Assembly (NCBI RefSeq): GCF_004799285.1
Contig: NZ_SSND01000001.1
Location: 930,001-994,000 of the forward strand
Origin: Aliigemmobacter aestuarii
Lineage (GTDB): Bacteria; Pseudomonadota; Alphaproteobacteria; Rhodobacterales; Rhodobacteraceae
Length of the DNA stretch: 64,000 nucleotides
Direction of reading: 5' to 3'
A model generated the notes under the pieces. It made no database searches, was not told where the DNA came from, and saw only the letters and a program-made list of their open reading frames with translations. This document shows, piece after piece, positions 1 through 7,144 of the stretch (the stretch's first letter is position 1; each line of letters begins with the position of its first letter). A program made the position numbers and the translations under genes.

Positions 1-554
1 ATGACCCCGGTGTATTCCATGTTGTGGATCATGCCCTGGGTATACTGGCAGCCTTCCAGCTGCGCGCCGCCCCATTCCATGCCGCCGTTGGCGGCGCATT
101 CGCAGAAGGCGGTCATGGTGCGGCGGGGGAAGCGCATCAGGTCTTCGAAGGTGAAGACAAGGGGCGTGTCCACGAGGCCGTTGATCATCAGGCGATATTC
201 GCCCTTGGTCATCTCGATCGCGCCGGAATGGTGACGTTCGAAGGCGCAGCCCTGCGGTGTGATCGTGCCTTCAAGCGCGTGGATCGGCGTGAAGTTGATC
301 GACGAGATCGGGCTTTCGGTCAGCCATTCGACATAGCCGCGCACGACGTGGTTTTCATACTTGATCGGCATCCCGTAGGGCACCGCATCCACCGCATCGC
401 CGGTCGAGCTGGCATAGTCCTGGATTTCGGTGATCAGTGGATCGGGCGTTGCCGCGCGGGCCGCGGTGGTTCCGGCCACAAGACCGGCTCCGGCGGCGAC
501 AGTGCCCCGCAGAAAGGCCCGGCGGCTTTCGCCAACTTTCGACTCATCGGTCAT
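1..554 (-). CDS. soxC: SoxC, sulfite/sulfane dehydrogenase molybdopterin subunit (N-terminal part, cut by window edge)
   Basis: SoxC is the molybdenum-cofactor subunit of the periplasmic Sox(CD)2 sulfane dehydrogenase, which oxidises the SoxY-bound sulfane sulfur. Only the first 184 codons lie in the window and the reading frame is open at base 1. The start at 554 gives a twin-arginine signal (SRRAFLRG, about residues 10-17) followed by an Ala-rich hydrophobic stretch, as expected for an exported Moco protein. The sulfite-oxidase fold motif with the Mo-ligand cysteine is visible as AFCECAANGG near residue 155. The gene starts 25 bp after the soxB stop, with AGGAGAC just upstream of the start, so it is part of the soxXYZABC transcript. 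soxD would be expected past the left edge. Confidence 0.93.
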   Translation of the reverse strand, partial: MTDESKVGESRRAFLRGTVAAGAGLVAGTTAARAATPDPLITEIQDYASSTGDAVDAVPYGMPIKYENHVVRGYVEWLTESPISSINFTPIHALEGTITPQGCAFERHHSGAIEMTKGEYRLMINGLVDTPLVFTFEDLMRFPRRTMTAFCECAANGGMEWGGAQLEGCQYTQGMIHNMEYTGV

Positions 555-579
555 TGGCTCAGTCTCCTTGGTTGTCTGG

Positions 580-2274
580 TCAGATCCCGGTGACGGTCAC
601 CGAGGTGTTGGGTTCGAGGTTCACGGTGCCGATCTTCTTCAGATGGGATTCGATCACATCCCAGATCTGCGGCCCTTCGGTGCCTTCGTTGACGCTGGCC
701 CAGCCACCCACGACATAGGTCTTGGCCGGGTCGATCGCCTCGCCCGTGGCGGCCAGCGTCATGTTGGTGATGCGCTGCCCGATGGGCTTTGACACGTCGC
801 AGGTAAACGCCATGCCGCCGACGCGGACCATGTCGCCGCCCTGCTGGTAATAGGGATCGGGGTTGAAGATGTTGTCGGCCACGTCTTCCATGATCGTGTG
901 CAGGAATTCGCCCGTCATCTCGCTGCGGTAGACCTGGCCATAGGTCATCGAACAGACCGAATGGATGTCCTCGCGGGTGATGTCCTGCCCCGGCATGATC
1001 GACGCACCCCAGCGGACGCCTGGCGACAGGGCGATCTGGGTGTCGCGCTCGCTGATGATGGCGTTGCAGATCAGGTCATCCCAGGTGCCCTGGAAATTGC
1101 CACGGCGATAAAGCAGGCTTTCGGACTTGGCGATCACCTCTTCCAGCTGGTCCTTGTAGGGCGCGCGTTCGGCCTCGATCAGCGCGGCCATGTCGGGATC
1201 GGGCGCGATCACGTCCGAGAAGATCGGGATCAGCTTGTGCTTGAAACCCATCATGCGGCCGTCGCGCACGTCAAGGTCAACGCGGCTGATGAATTTGCCG
1301 TGGCTGCCCGAGGCGATCAGGATCGTCTCGCCCACCAGAACCGGTTCGGGGATCGCGTCGTGGGTGTGGCCGGTCAGGATCACGTCGATGCCTTTGACCC
1401 GGCTTGCCATCTTGCGATCCACGTCAAAGCCGTTGTGCGACAGGCAGACCACCAGTTGCGCCCCTTCGGCACGGACCTCGTCAACGACGGCCTGCATCCG
1501 TTCCTCGCGGATGCCAAAGCTGTATTCGGGGAACATCCAGCCGGGGTTGGCGATCGGCATGTAGGGGAAGGCCTGCCCGATGACCGCGATCTTGACGCCG
1601 CCGCGTTCGAACCAGGTGTAGGGCTCGAAGGCCGGTTCGTCCCATTCGGCGTCATAGATATTCGCGCCAAGGAAGGGGAACTTCAGCTGGGTTTCGACAA
1701 TTTCTTTCACCCGCTCGGTGCCGAAGGTCCATTCCCAGTGACTGGTCATCCCCTCGACGCCCAGGGCGTTCATCGCGTTGACCACATCCTGGCCATTAGT
1801 CAGGTAGCTGGTCATCGACCCGTGCCAGGTATCGCCGCCATCCAGCAGGATGGAGTCCGGCCGGGCAGAACGGATGGCCTTGACCGCGGTGGCCACCCGG
1901 TCAAGCCCGCCCATCCGGCCATAGGTCTTGCCCAATGCGGCGAAGTCCTCGTAGGTCAGGGCATAGGCCTCGGGGCTGCCGGGCTGGAGGTTGAACATCT
2001 TGATGAAGTCCTGGCCGACGACATGCGGCGGCAGGCCCTTCACCTCGCCCACGCCGATGTTCCATTCCGGCTCGCGGAACCAGATCGGGCGCAGGTGCGC
2101 GTGGATGTCGGTGATGTGGATCAGCGTGACGTTGCCGAAATCGTCGAACTGGAAAAGCTGGTCCTGCGTCAACGCCTGCTGGGCGGCCAGCTTCGACCAG
2201 TTGCCGATCCCCGAGGCGCCCACGATGGCCGAAGCCGCGAGGGACGCCTGAAGGAATTCGCGCCGGGTGATCAT
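580..2274 (-). CDS. soxB: SoxB, thiosulfohydrolase
   Basis: SoxB is a 564-residue periplasmic dimanganese hydrolase that releases sulfate from SoxY-cysteine S-thiosulfonate. The start at 2274 is preferred over an in-frame start 27 bp upstream: AAGGAG lies 8 bases before it, and the protein then opens directly with a Tat signal (TRREFLQAS). Metallophosphatase motifs appear in order: HITDIHAH near residue 55, DGGDTWHGS near residue 145, LSHNGFD, and GHTHD near residue 300. A 5'-nucleotidase-type C-terminal domain follows. The length matches Paracoccus SoxB. The gene lies between soxA and soxC in the same orientation. A long open frame on the opposite strand (898-2781) is a codon-bias shadow. 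Confidence 0.97.
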   Translation of the reverse strand: MITRREFLQASLAASAIVGASGIGNWSKLAAQQALTQDQLFQFDDFGNVTLIHITDIHAHLRPIWFREPEWNIGVGEVKGLPPHVVGQDFIKMFNLQPGSPEAYALTYEDFAALGKTYGRMGGLDRVATAVKAIRSARPDSILLDGGDTWHGSMTSYLTNGQDVVNAMNALGVEGMTSHWEWTFGTERVKEIVETQLKFPFLGANIYDAEWDEPAFEPYTWFERGGVKIAVIGQAFPYMPIANPGWMFPEYSFGIREERMQAVVDEVRAEGAQLVVCLSHNGFDVDRKMASRVKGIDVILTGHTHDAIPEPVLVGETILIASGSHGKFISRVDLDVRDGRMMGFKHKLIPIFSDVIAPDPDMAALIEAERAPYKDQLEEVIAKSESLLYRRGNFQGTWDDLICNAIISERDTQIALSPGVRWGASIMPGQDITREDIHSVCSMTYGQVYRSEMTGEFLHTIMEDVADNIFNPDPYYQQGGDMVRVGGMAFTCDVSKPIGQRITNMTLAATGEAIDPAKTYVVGGWASVNEGTEGPQIWDVIESHLKKIGTVNLEPNTSVTVTGI

Positions 2275-2409
2275 GTCTGTCTTCTCCTTGGCACCGGGCA
2301 CGTCAAGGCCGTTCGCGCCAGAGGCGCGTCAGGCAGGCAGCCCATGTCTGAAAATGTCCAAACGAATGGGGTGGCGGCCCCCCTCGATATCGGGGGGCCG
2401 CCGGTCGTA

Positions 2410-3273
2410 TCAGTGACGGACGCCGACGCCTTCAACGGACAGGCCGTTGCCGCGCGAGGCGACGTAAAGCTCCAGCGCCTTGAACTCGTCCGAACCGGCC
2501 TTGAAGGTTTCGGCGCGGGTATCGCGGACACAGCCGACAAAGCGCTGCTGCGCCGTCACCACGCCTGCATCCTTCAGGCGATAGACCGGCATGCCGTTGA
2601 CCTGGCCCTGACTCAGGTGGTCGGCGCGGATCATGTTGCCGTAGTTGTCTTCGTGGCAGTTCGCGCAGGACATCTCCAGCTGCCCGTAACGGGTGTAGTA
2701 GATTTCCTTGCCCTTCTCCCAGAAGGCGGCGGCCGGGCCGTCGATGGCGACATTGACGACTTCGCCACGCGACTGCATTGAGATAAGCGAGACCATGTCC
2801 TTCATCGGACTGGAGGTCGTGCCCCAGGCTTCAAGGCCCATGCGTTCGGTGACGCATTCGTTGATGTAGTCTTCCACGATCATCAGCTTGCCGCTTTCCG
2901 CGTCCACGCGCGGGGTGACGGCGCGCAGGCCCTTCATGCTTTCGGGGCCTTCGTGGCAGCCGGCGCAGCTTTCGCCCTTGGCGCCCTGGGCCGCGTTCCA
3001 GCTGTCAAGGCCGCGGTCGACGAACACCATGCCGGGGTTGTCGAAATCGTCCTTCTGAAGCACGCGGGTTTCATCCTCGCGGAACAGCCAGCCGGAATAG
3101 ACCGTGTCCAACACATCCTTCAGATGGTCCGGCGCGGCGGTCTGGGTGACGAGTTCGATGCTGCCGTCGTCGGTCTCGATGACCAGCGTATCGTCGACCG
3201 GATCGGCCATCGCCGTGCTGGCCAGCGCCAGAGCCGAGGCTGCGATGAGTGTTCTGCCAAAGTGCAGACGCAT
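2410..3273 (-). CDS. soxA: SoxA, diheme cytochrome subunit of the SoxAX thiosulfate-binding complex
   Basis: SoxA is the diheme subunit of SoxAX, the L-cysteine S-thiosulfotransferase that joins thiosulfate to the SoxY carrier cysteine. The start at 3273 gives 287 residues, with GGAGG about 8 bases upstream and a normal Sec signal peptide (MRLHFGRTLIAASALALAST). Two c-type heme motifs are visible, CAGCH in the first half and CANCH in the second. A later isolated cysteine (VGCVRDTRAE) is the family's active-site or heme-ligand cysteine. The two CxxCH motifs indicate a diheme, Paracoccus-type SoxA rather than the monoheme type. The gene lies between soxZ and soxB in the sox operon. Confidence 0.96.
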   Translation of the reverse strand: MRLHFGRTLIAASALALASTAMADPVDDTLVIETDDGSIELVTQTAAPDHLKDVLDTVYSGWLFREDETRVLQKDDFDNPGMVFVDRGLDSWNAAQGAKGESCAGCHEGPESMKGLRAVTPRVDAESGKLMIVEDYINECVTERMGLEAWGTTSSPMKDMVSLISMQSRGEVVNVAIDGPAAAFWEKGKEIYYTRYGQLEMSCANCHEDNYGNMIRADHLSQGQVNGMPVYRLKDAGVVTAQQRFVGCVRDTRAETFKAGSDEFKALELYVASRGNGLSVEGVGVRH

Positions 3274-3366
3274 GTGATTTCCTCCCTGGGTGGGGTCACC
3301 CGCCACCATCGGCGGATGACCTGTCCTTGGACGGGCGCCCTACCCGCGCCCCGGCGACTGAGCGCC

Positions 3367-3696
3367 TCAGGCGACTTCGATCGGCTTCACGTCTTCGTAG
3401 ACAGAGCCGTCGTCGTCGTACCAGGTGAACTTGAACTCACCCGCGGCGTCCACCTTGGCATCGAATTCGATGTAGGGGTTCGTCGAGATCGCGGGTTCCA
3501 GCGTCACGTCGATGACGTTCACGCCGTTCAGCTCGCAGGTGAAGCGGTTGATGATCGACCGCGGAATGACCGAGCCGTCAGCGTTCTTGCGCTGGCCCGA
3601 TTCCATCGGGTGGCTGATCAGGGTCTTCAGCGTGATGACTTCGCCGGCCGCAGCGGACTTCGGCACTTTCACGCGGGGTTTGACGTCTTTTGCCAT
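3367..3696 (-). CDS. soxZ: SoxZ, sulfur carrier complex subunit
   Basis: SoxZ is a 109-residue protein with an immunoglobulin-like fold. It pairs with SoxY to form the soluble periplasmic sulfur-carrier heterodimer SoxYZ. It begins MAKDVKPRVKVPKSA and contains the family stretch LISHPMESGQRKNADG. It has no signal peptide, as is normal, because SoxZ is exported together with the Tat-targeted SoxY. It lies 28 bp downstream of soxY with a GGAGAGA ribosome-binding site, which fits coupled expression of the two carrier subunits. Confidence 0.96.
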   Translation of the reverse strand: MAKDVKPRVKVPKSAAAGEVITLKTLISHPMESGQRKNADGSVIPRSIINRFTCELNGVNVIDVTLEPAISTNPYIEFDAKVDAAGEFKFTWYDDDGSVYEDVKPIEVA

Positions 3697-3724
3697 GTCT
3701 CTCTCCTATGTCTCGTGCCGCAGA

Positions 3725-4141
3725 TCAGCCGCCGCAGCCGCCGATGGTGACCTTCACGGTCGCCTTGGCCTCGGCGAAGCTGCCGTCTTCCATCTTGGCG
3801 ATGGCGATCACGTCCTGGGTCGTGGCCAGGCGGATGCGGGTCGCGGCCATGCGCGAACCGGCCGCGGGGCCGAAGGTGAAGGTGGCGACGCCAGGCGTCG
3901 GGTTGCCGGCCGCCAGGATCAGGATGCTGGCCGAGCCGGGCGCGTCGACGGCCACCGGGACGGTGTTGCCGTTTTCGGCGATTTCCGGGGCGGTCAGCGT
4001 GATGCCTTCGGATTTCAGTTCGGCGCCACCGGTGAACGCCGCGATAGCGTCTTCGACGGCGGCCTTCACCTGCGCCGGAAGCGAGGTGGCGGCGACGCTG
4101 GCCAGGGCCAGCAGGATCGCTTCTCGTCTGGAAAGGTTCAT
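3725..4141 (-). CDS. soxY: SoxY, covalent sulfur carrier protein
   Basis: SoxY carries the thiosulfate-derived sulfur on the cysteine of its flexible C-terminal arm. The protein ends in the diagnostic GGCGG, preceded by VTI. The N-terminus carries a Tat signal (LSRREAILLALASVA). Two ATGs lie 6 bp apart, at 4147 and 4141. A GAGGAG sequence abuts the first and sits 6 bases before the second, so 4141 (138 residues) is chosen; the Tat motif is intact either way. soxY follows soxX and precedes soxZ in the canonical X-Y-Z-A-B-C order. Confidence 0.96.
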   Translation of the reverse strand: MNLSRREAILLALASVAATSLPAQVKAAVEDAIAAFTGGAELKSEGITLTAPEIAENGNTVPVAVDAPGSASILILAAGNPTPGVATFTFGPAAGSRMAATRIRLATTQDVIAIAKMEDGSFAEAKATVKVTIGGCGG

Positions 4142-4175
4142 TGTCATCTCCTCGAATAGGTGGAACCGGGTTCCG

Positions 4176-4649
4176 TCATTCCTTGAGCGTCATGAGATAA
4201 GCCACGACGTCTTCGATCTGCTGCGCATTCAGGATCGGCGGCAGGTCGCCTTCGGGCGCCTTGCCGGTGTAGGCGTTGCCCGGGCGGACGAAGCCTTCGG
4301 TCTTGTAGAAGGCCGGCATGAAGGTGCCGTCGAAGGTCATCTTGGCGTTGGCGACGATTCCGCGCAGTTGCGCTTCGGTCCAGCGGTCGGCGGCGCCGTC
4401 AAGCGCCGGGCCGATGTCGCCCTGGAACGGGACCTCCGGCATCGCGGCGATCGCGTGGCAGGCCACACAGTTGCCCAAGGCGTTGGTGGTCATGATCTTT
4501 GCGCCCGAAGCCGGGTCGCCGGGCGTGCCGCTCAGCGATTCGGCGATGGCGCCTTCTTCGTAATTCACTGCGGTCGGAGCGGTTTCACTCCAGACGGGCG
4601 TGGCTGCAAGTGCTGCCGCAATCATGCCCAGTGCTGCGTGGCGCTTCAT
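4176..4649 (-). CDS. soxX: SoxX, monoheme cytochrome subunit of SoxAX
   Basis: SoxX is the small c-type cytochrome partner of SoxA in the thiosulfate-binding complex. The start at 4649 gives 157 residues, with GGGAGGAC 5-8 bases upstream. An in-frame start 54 bp further up would add an unlikely Arg-rich leader. A Sec signal is evident (MKRHAALGMIAAALAATPVWS), followed by a single heme motif NCVACH near residue 67. FMPAFY supplies a probable distal methionine ligand. It is the first gene of the soxXYZABC transcript. The 129-bp gap between it and soxW contains an AT-rich dyad and a perfect palindrome. Confidence 0.95.
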   Translation of the reverse strand: MKRHAALGMIAAALAATPVWSETAPTAVNYEEGAIAESLSGTPGDPASGAKIMTTNALGNCVACHAIAAMPEVPFQGDIGPALDGAADRWTEAQLRGIVANAKMTFDGTFMPAFYKTEGFVRPGNAYTGKAPEGDLPPILNAQQIEDVVAYLMTLKE

Positions 4650-4706
4650 TGAGTCCTCCCTGGTTCTCCCGAGTCGGACTGTAAACCGGGCATGCCGTCG
4701 CATGCA

Positions 4707-4737
4707 ATGATAATTATTCCAATAGTTGAATATTCAT
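4707..4737 (-). promoter_or_regulatory. AT-rich imperfect dyad upstream of soxX, candidate SoxR operator/promoter
   Basis: This is a 31-bp, strikingly AT-rich imperfect palindrome. It has ATGA...TCAT ends and internal ATT/AAT half matches, about 17 of 31 symmetric positions by eye. It lies 58-88 bp before the soxX start in an otherwise GC-rich region. In Paracoccus and Pseudaminobacter, the ArsR-type repressor SoxR is known to bind the soxW-soxX gap, so this is the obvious operator candidate. The assignment to SoxR is inferred from position and composition only. Confidence 0.5.
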
Positions 4738-4741
4738 AAGA

Positions 4742-4767
4742 TTGCGCGGCGGATATCCGCCGCGCAA
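4742..4767 (-). terminator. Perfect 26-bp palindrome between soxW and soxX
   Basis: The sequence is perfectly self-complementary over 26 bp (arms TTGCGCGGCG, centre GATATC). It starts 12 bp past the soxW stop. As RNA it would form a 10-bp GC-rich stem with a 6-base loop. The sequence after it in the soxVW direction is AT-rich but lacks a clean U-tract. It may act as an intrinsic terminator of soxVW, a processing stem, or a symmetric protein site. Confidence 0.5.
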
Positions 4768-4778
4768 CAAGCGTTCGC

Positions 4779-5348
4779 CTAGTTGCCCTGAGTCATGCGC
4801 GAGGCGAGGTATTTCTGGAAATGTTCCCCGTTTTCATAGGTCTTGTCCTTCACCCAGGTTAGCAGGGCCGAGGTGGTGCCCTTGCCGAAGGCGCCCGGCA
4901 TCACGGCCACGGCGGCCTGCGCGGCGGTCTGACCTTCGGCCACTTCTTCCGGCAGAAAGATCATCGTGGGCGTGAACATCACCCCCCAACGCACGGCCAT
5001 GTCCTTTTCGGAAAGCACCGTACCGTCGAAATCCGTCACCTCGACGTCGCCGAACAGGTTCATCTGAACGACAAAGAAATTCTCGCGGATCAGCGCGTCG
5101 ATCTCGGGGTCGGGATAGACCTCTTCGTGCATCTGCGTGCAGTAGATGCAACCGCGCTGTTCGACGATGATCAGCAGGCGCTTGCCCTCGGCATTGGCCT
5201 CGGCCAGATCCTCGGACAGGTCCTTGAACGTATCGCGCAGCCAGGTGGGCTTGTGCAGCCCGTCATCGCCCAGTTCCGCCGCAGCCAGCGGCAGGGCCAG
5301 AACAGCGGCGACAAGCGCCGCGCCCGCCCGTGTCATCCATCCCGTCAT
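4779..5348 (-). CDS. soxW: SoxW, periplasmic thioredoxin-like protein
   Basis: SoxW is a 189-residue exported thioredoxin-fold protein. It receives reducing equivalents through SoxV and keeps Sox proteins (chiefly SoxY) in the active thiol state. The N-terminus is a Sec signal (MTGWMTRAGAALVAAVLALPLAAA). The redox motif is GCIYC near residue 68, followed by a cis-proline region TPTMIF. The start at 5348 has GGAGGG 5-10 bases upstream. It lies 31 bp downstream of soxV. The same gene pair occurs in Paracoccus pantotrophus. Confidence 0.92.
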   Translation of the reverse strand: MTGWMTRAGAALVAAVLALPLAAAELGDDGLHKPTWLRDTFKDLSEDLAEANAEGKRLLIIVEQRGCIYCTQMHEEVYPDPEIDALIRENFFVVQMNLFGDVEVTDFDGTVLSEKDMAVRWGVMFTPTMIFLPEEVAEGQTAAQAAVAVMPGAFGKGTTSALLTWVKDKTYENGEHFQKYLASRMTQGN

Positions 5349-5379
5349 CGCACCCTCCCTGTGCTGCCCCCTGCCCGCC

Positions 5380-6117
5380 TCAACCCAGCGAGGCGAAGAA
5401 GGGGAATGTTTCGATCATCCAGTTCGCGATCGCGTTCACGCTGCCCGTGGCGATCAGGATCGCGAAGACCACCAGCATCACCCCAAGCACCTTTTCGACA
5501 TGGGGCTGGTATTTGCGATTGCGCTGCATCCAGCCAAGGAAGGGCCGCGCAAAAAGGGAAGCCACCACGAAAGGTGCGGTCATCCCGAACCCGAACACCG
5601 CCAGCAAGAGGCCCCCGCGCCAGACATCGCCCATGCCCGAGGCCATCATCAGGATCGTGGCCAGGATCGGCCCGACGCAGGCCGACCAGCCGAAACCGAA
5701 GGCAAGGCCCATCGTATAGGCCCCAAGCACCGTCTTCGGGCTCAGGTTCGACTGCATCCGCGCCTCGCGGTAAAGGATGCCGATCCGGATCACCCCCAGG
5801 AAATGCAGGCCGAAGGCAAAGATCAGCGCCGCCGCCACATAGCGCAGCACCCCGAACCATTCGCGGAACGCCTGCCCAAGCGCGCTGGCGCCCATGCCCA
5901 TCAGCATGAAGATCGTCGTCACCCCAAGCGCGAACATCAGCGCCGACAGGAACAGGCGCCGTTGCGCGCCGGGCGCGATCTGGCCCTCGCCGCGCAGTTC
6001 GGCCATCGACAGGCCCGCCATGTAGCTGAGGTAGAAGGGCACCATGGGCAGGATGCAAGGGGTGAAGAACGCCAGAAACCCGGCAAGCAGCGCGCCGCCA
6101 AAGGTGATATCCAGCAT
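5380..6117 (-). CDS. soxV: SoxV, CcdA-family thiol-disulfide transmembrane protein
   Basis: SoxV is a 245-residue polytopic membrane protein of the CcdA/DsbD family. It moves electrons from cytoplasmic thioredoxin across the membrane to SoxW. About six hydrophobic segments are visible. The two redox cysteines sit in the family contexts FFTPCILPMVP (about residue 20) and GWSACVGPI (about residue 130). The start at 6117 is supported by TGGAGG 5-10 bases upstream; a longer in-frame start would add 30 unlikely residues. It is divergent from soxS across a 92-bp regulatory gap. Confidence 0.93.
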   Translation of the reverse strand: MLDITFGGALLAGFLAFFTPCILPMVPFYLSYMAGLSMAELRGEGQIAPGAQRRLFLSALMFALGVTTIFMLMGMGASALGQAFREWFGVLRYVAAALIFAFGLHFLGVIRIGILYREARMQSNLSPKTVLGAYTMGLAFGFGWSACVGPILATILMMASGMGDVWRGGLLLAVFGFGMTAPFVVASLFARPFLGWMQRNRKYQPHVEKVLGVMLVVFAILIATGSVNAIANWMIETFPFFASLG

Positions 6118-6170
6118 CAGGGCCTCCAGGTTGCGGTTCCGCGTGAAGCCGGTTGCGGAAGCGCGAAAAT

Positions 6171-6182
6171 ACATTACGATGT
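6171..6182. promoter_or_regulatory. Hyphenated dyad in the soxV-soxS gap, candidate SoxR site
   Basis: ACAT-TACG-ATGT is a perfect 4+4 hyphenated dyad. It sits within a wider AT-rich stretch (about 6166-6193, flanked by GAAAA and TTTC) between the divergent soxV and soxS genes. Both promoters must lie here. SoxR is known to bind the soxS-soxV intergenic region in Paracoccus. The match to SoxR is inferred from position. Confidence 0.4.
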
Positions 6183-6209
6183 TTCTATATTTCTTGGAGG
6201 CCGTCAATC

Positions 6210-6614
6210 ATGCTCGACACGCTCCTGCGCCGGATACCGAAGGCGGTGACGCTTGGCGCGGCGTTCGGCCTCCTGGCATCCTTGCCTGCGTTGGCCTCGG
6301 ATCTGACGCTATGGATGTTCGAGCAGACGGGCTGCGCCTATTGCGAACGCTGGAAGGCAGAGGTTGGCGATGCCTATGCCATCACCGAGGAAGGGCGCAC
6401 CGCCCCCTTGCAGATGACCAACATCCGGGATGGCGTGCCCGAGGGGCTGACGGTGGTCAGCATGCCCGTCTTCACGCCGACCTTCATCCTGGCCCGCAAC
6501 GGGCAGGAAATCGGCCGGATCGAAGGGTATCCGGGCGAGGATTTCTTCTGGGGGCTTCTGAACCAGATGCTGGACCGGGCGGCCGAAACCGGCCACCAGC
6601 CGGCGTCGAACTGA
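6210..6614 (+). CDS. soxS: SoxS, periplasmic thioredoxin-like regulator/redox protein
   Basis: This is a 134-residue thioredoxin-fold protein with a signal sequence (LGAAFGLLASLPALA) and the motif GCAYC near residue 40. A cis-proline-like MPVFTPTFIL segment follows. In Paracoccus, SoxS reactivates SoxYZ and is needed for full sox expression. The ATG at 6210 is chosen because TTGGAGG lies about 9 bases upstream; upstream in-frame codons would run into the operator region. It is first in a rightward set soxS-soxR-YeeE/YedE. Confidence 0.9.
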   Translation: MLDTLLRRIPKAVTLGAAFGLLASLPALASDLTLWMFEQTGCAYCERWKAEVGDAYAITEEGRTAPLQMTNIRDGVPEGLTVVSMPVFTPTFILARNGQEIGRIEGYPGEDFFWGLLNQMLDRAAETGHQPASN

Positions 6615-6719
6615 ACGGACGCCCCACGAAAGTCGGATCGGCTGGCGGTTTGCGTGAAACCTGCGCGCATGCTAGGCAGACAGTGGATCACGAGGTGCGC
6701 CGGAGGGCTGGGGCAGATC

Positions 6720-7100
6720 ATGCCGTGGGCAGAGGATCACAAGGACGAGCTGACCGACCCGACCGGCCAACCGGCGGTATGCCCGGTCGCGCTTGACCTT
6801 CTGCAACCTTATGCCAACGACGCCGCCAATTTCCTGAAGGCACTGGGGCACGAAGGACGGCTGATGATCCTTTGCCACCTGTCCTCTGGCCCGAAAAGCG
6901 TCACCGAGCTTGAAAACCTTCTGTCGTCGCGGCAGGCTGCGGTCAGCCAGCAGCTTGCCCGCTTGCGGCTGGAAGGTCTGGTGAACGCCCGTCGCGACGG
7001 GCAGGCCATCTATTATTCGATCCTCGATCCGAAGGTCGAACGCATGGTGGCCCTCTTGACGGAATTGTTCTGCCCGCCCGAGGGCGGAGCGCAAGGCTGA
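6720..7100 (+). CDS. soxR: SoxR, ArsR-family sulfur-responsive repressor
   Basis: This is a 126-residue winged-helix ArsR/SmtB-type repressor. The recognition region SSRQAAVSQQLARLRLEGL lies about residues 69-87, followed by the wing RRDGQAIYYS. Two cysteines, Cys52 in ILCHL and Cys118 in LFCPPE, are 66 residues apart. That is the same spacing as the persulfide-sensing pair of SqrR (Cys41/Cys107), and it supports dithiol sensing of reactive sulfur rather than metal sensing. The start at 6720 is chosen by family length; GGGGCA lies close upstream. A longer in-frame start at 6654 cannot be excluded. Confidence 0.9.
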   Translation: MPWAEDHKDELTDPTGQPAVCPVALDLLQPYANDAANFLKALGHEGRLMILCHLSSGPKSVTELENLLSSRQAAVSQQLARLRLEGLVNARRDGQAIYYSILDPKVERMVALLTELFCPPEGGAQG

Positions 7101-7144
7101 TCCGGCGCCCCCGCGGGGGACGGCGGCAGATAGGGGAAACAGGT

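Noticed and set aside
898-2781. A 627-codon open frame on the + strand antisense to soxB
   Set aside because: It lies opposite soxB and part of soxA, has no ribosome-binding site and no recognisable protein pattern. It results from high-GC codon bias.
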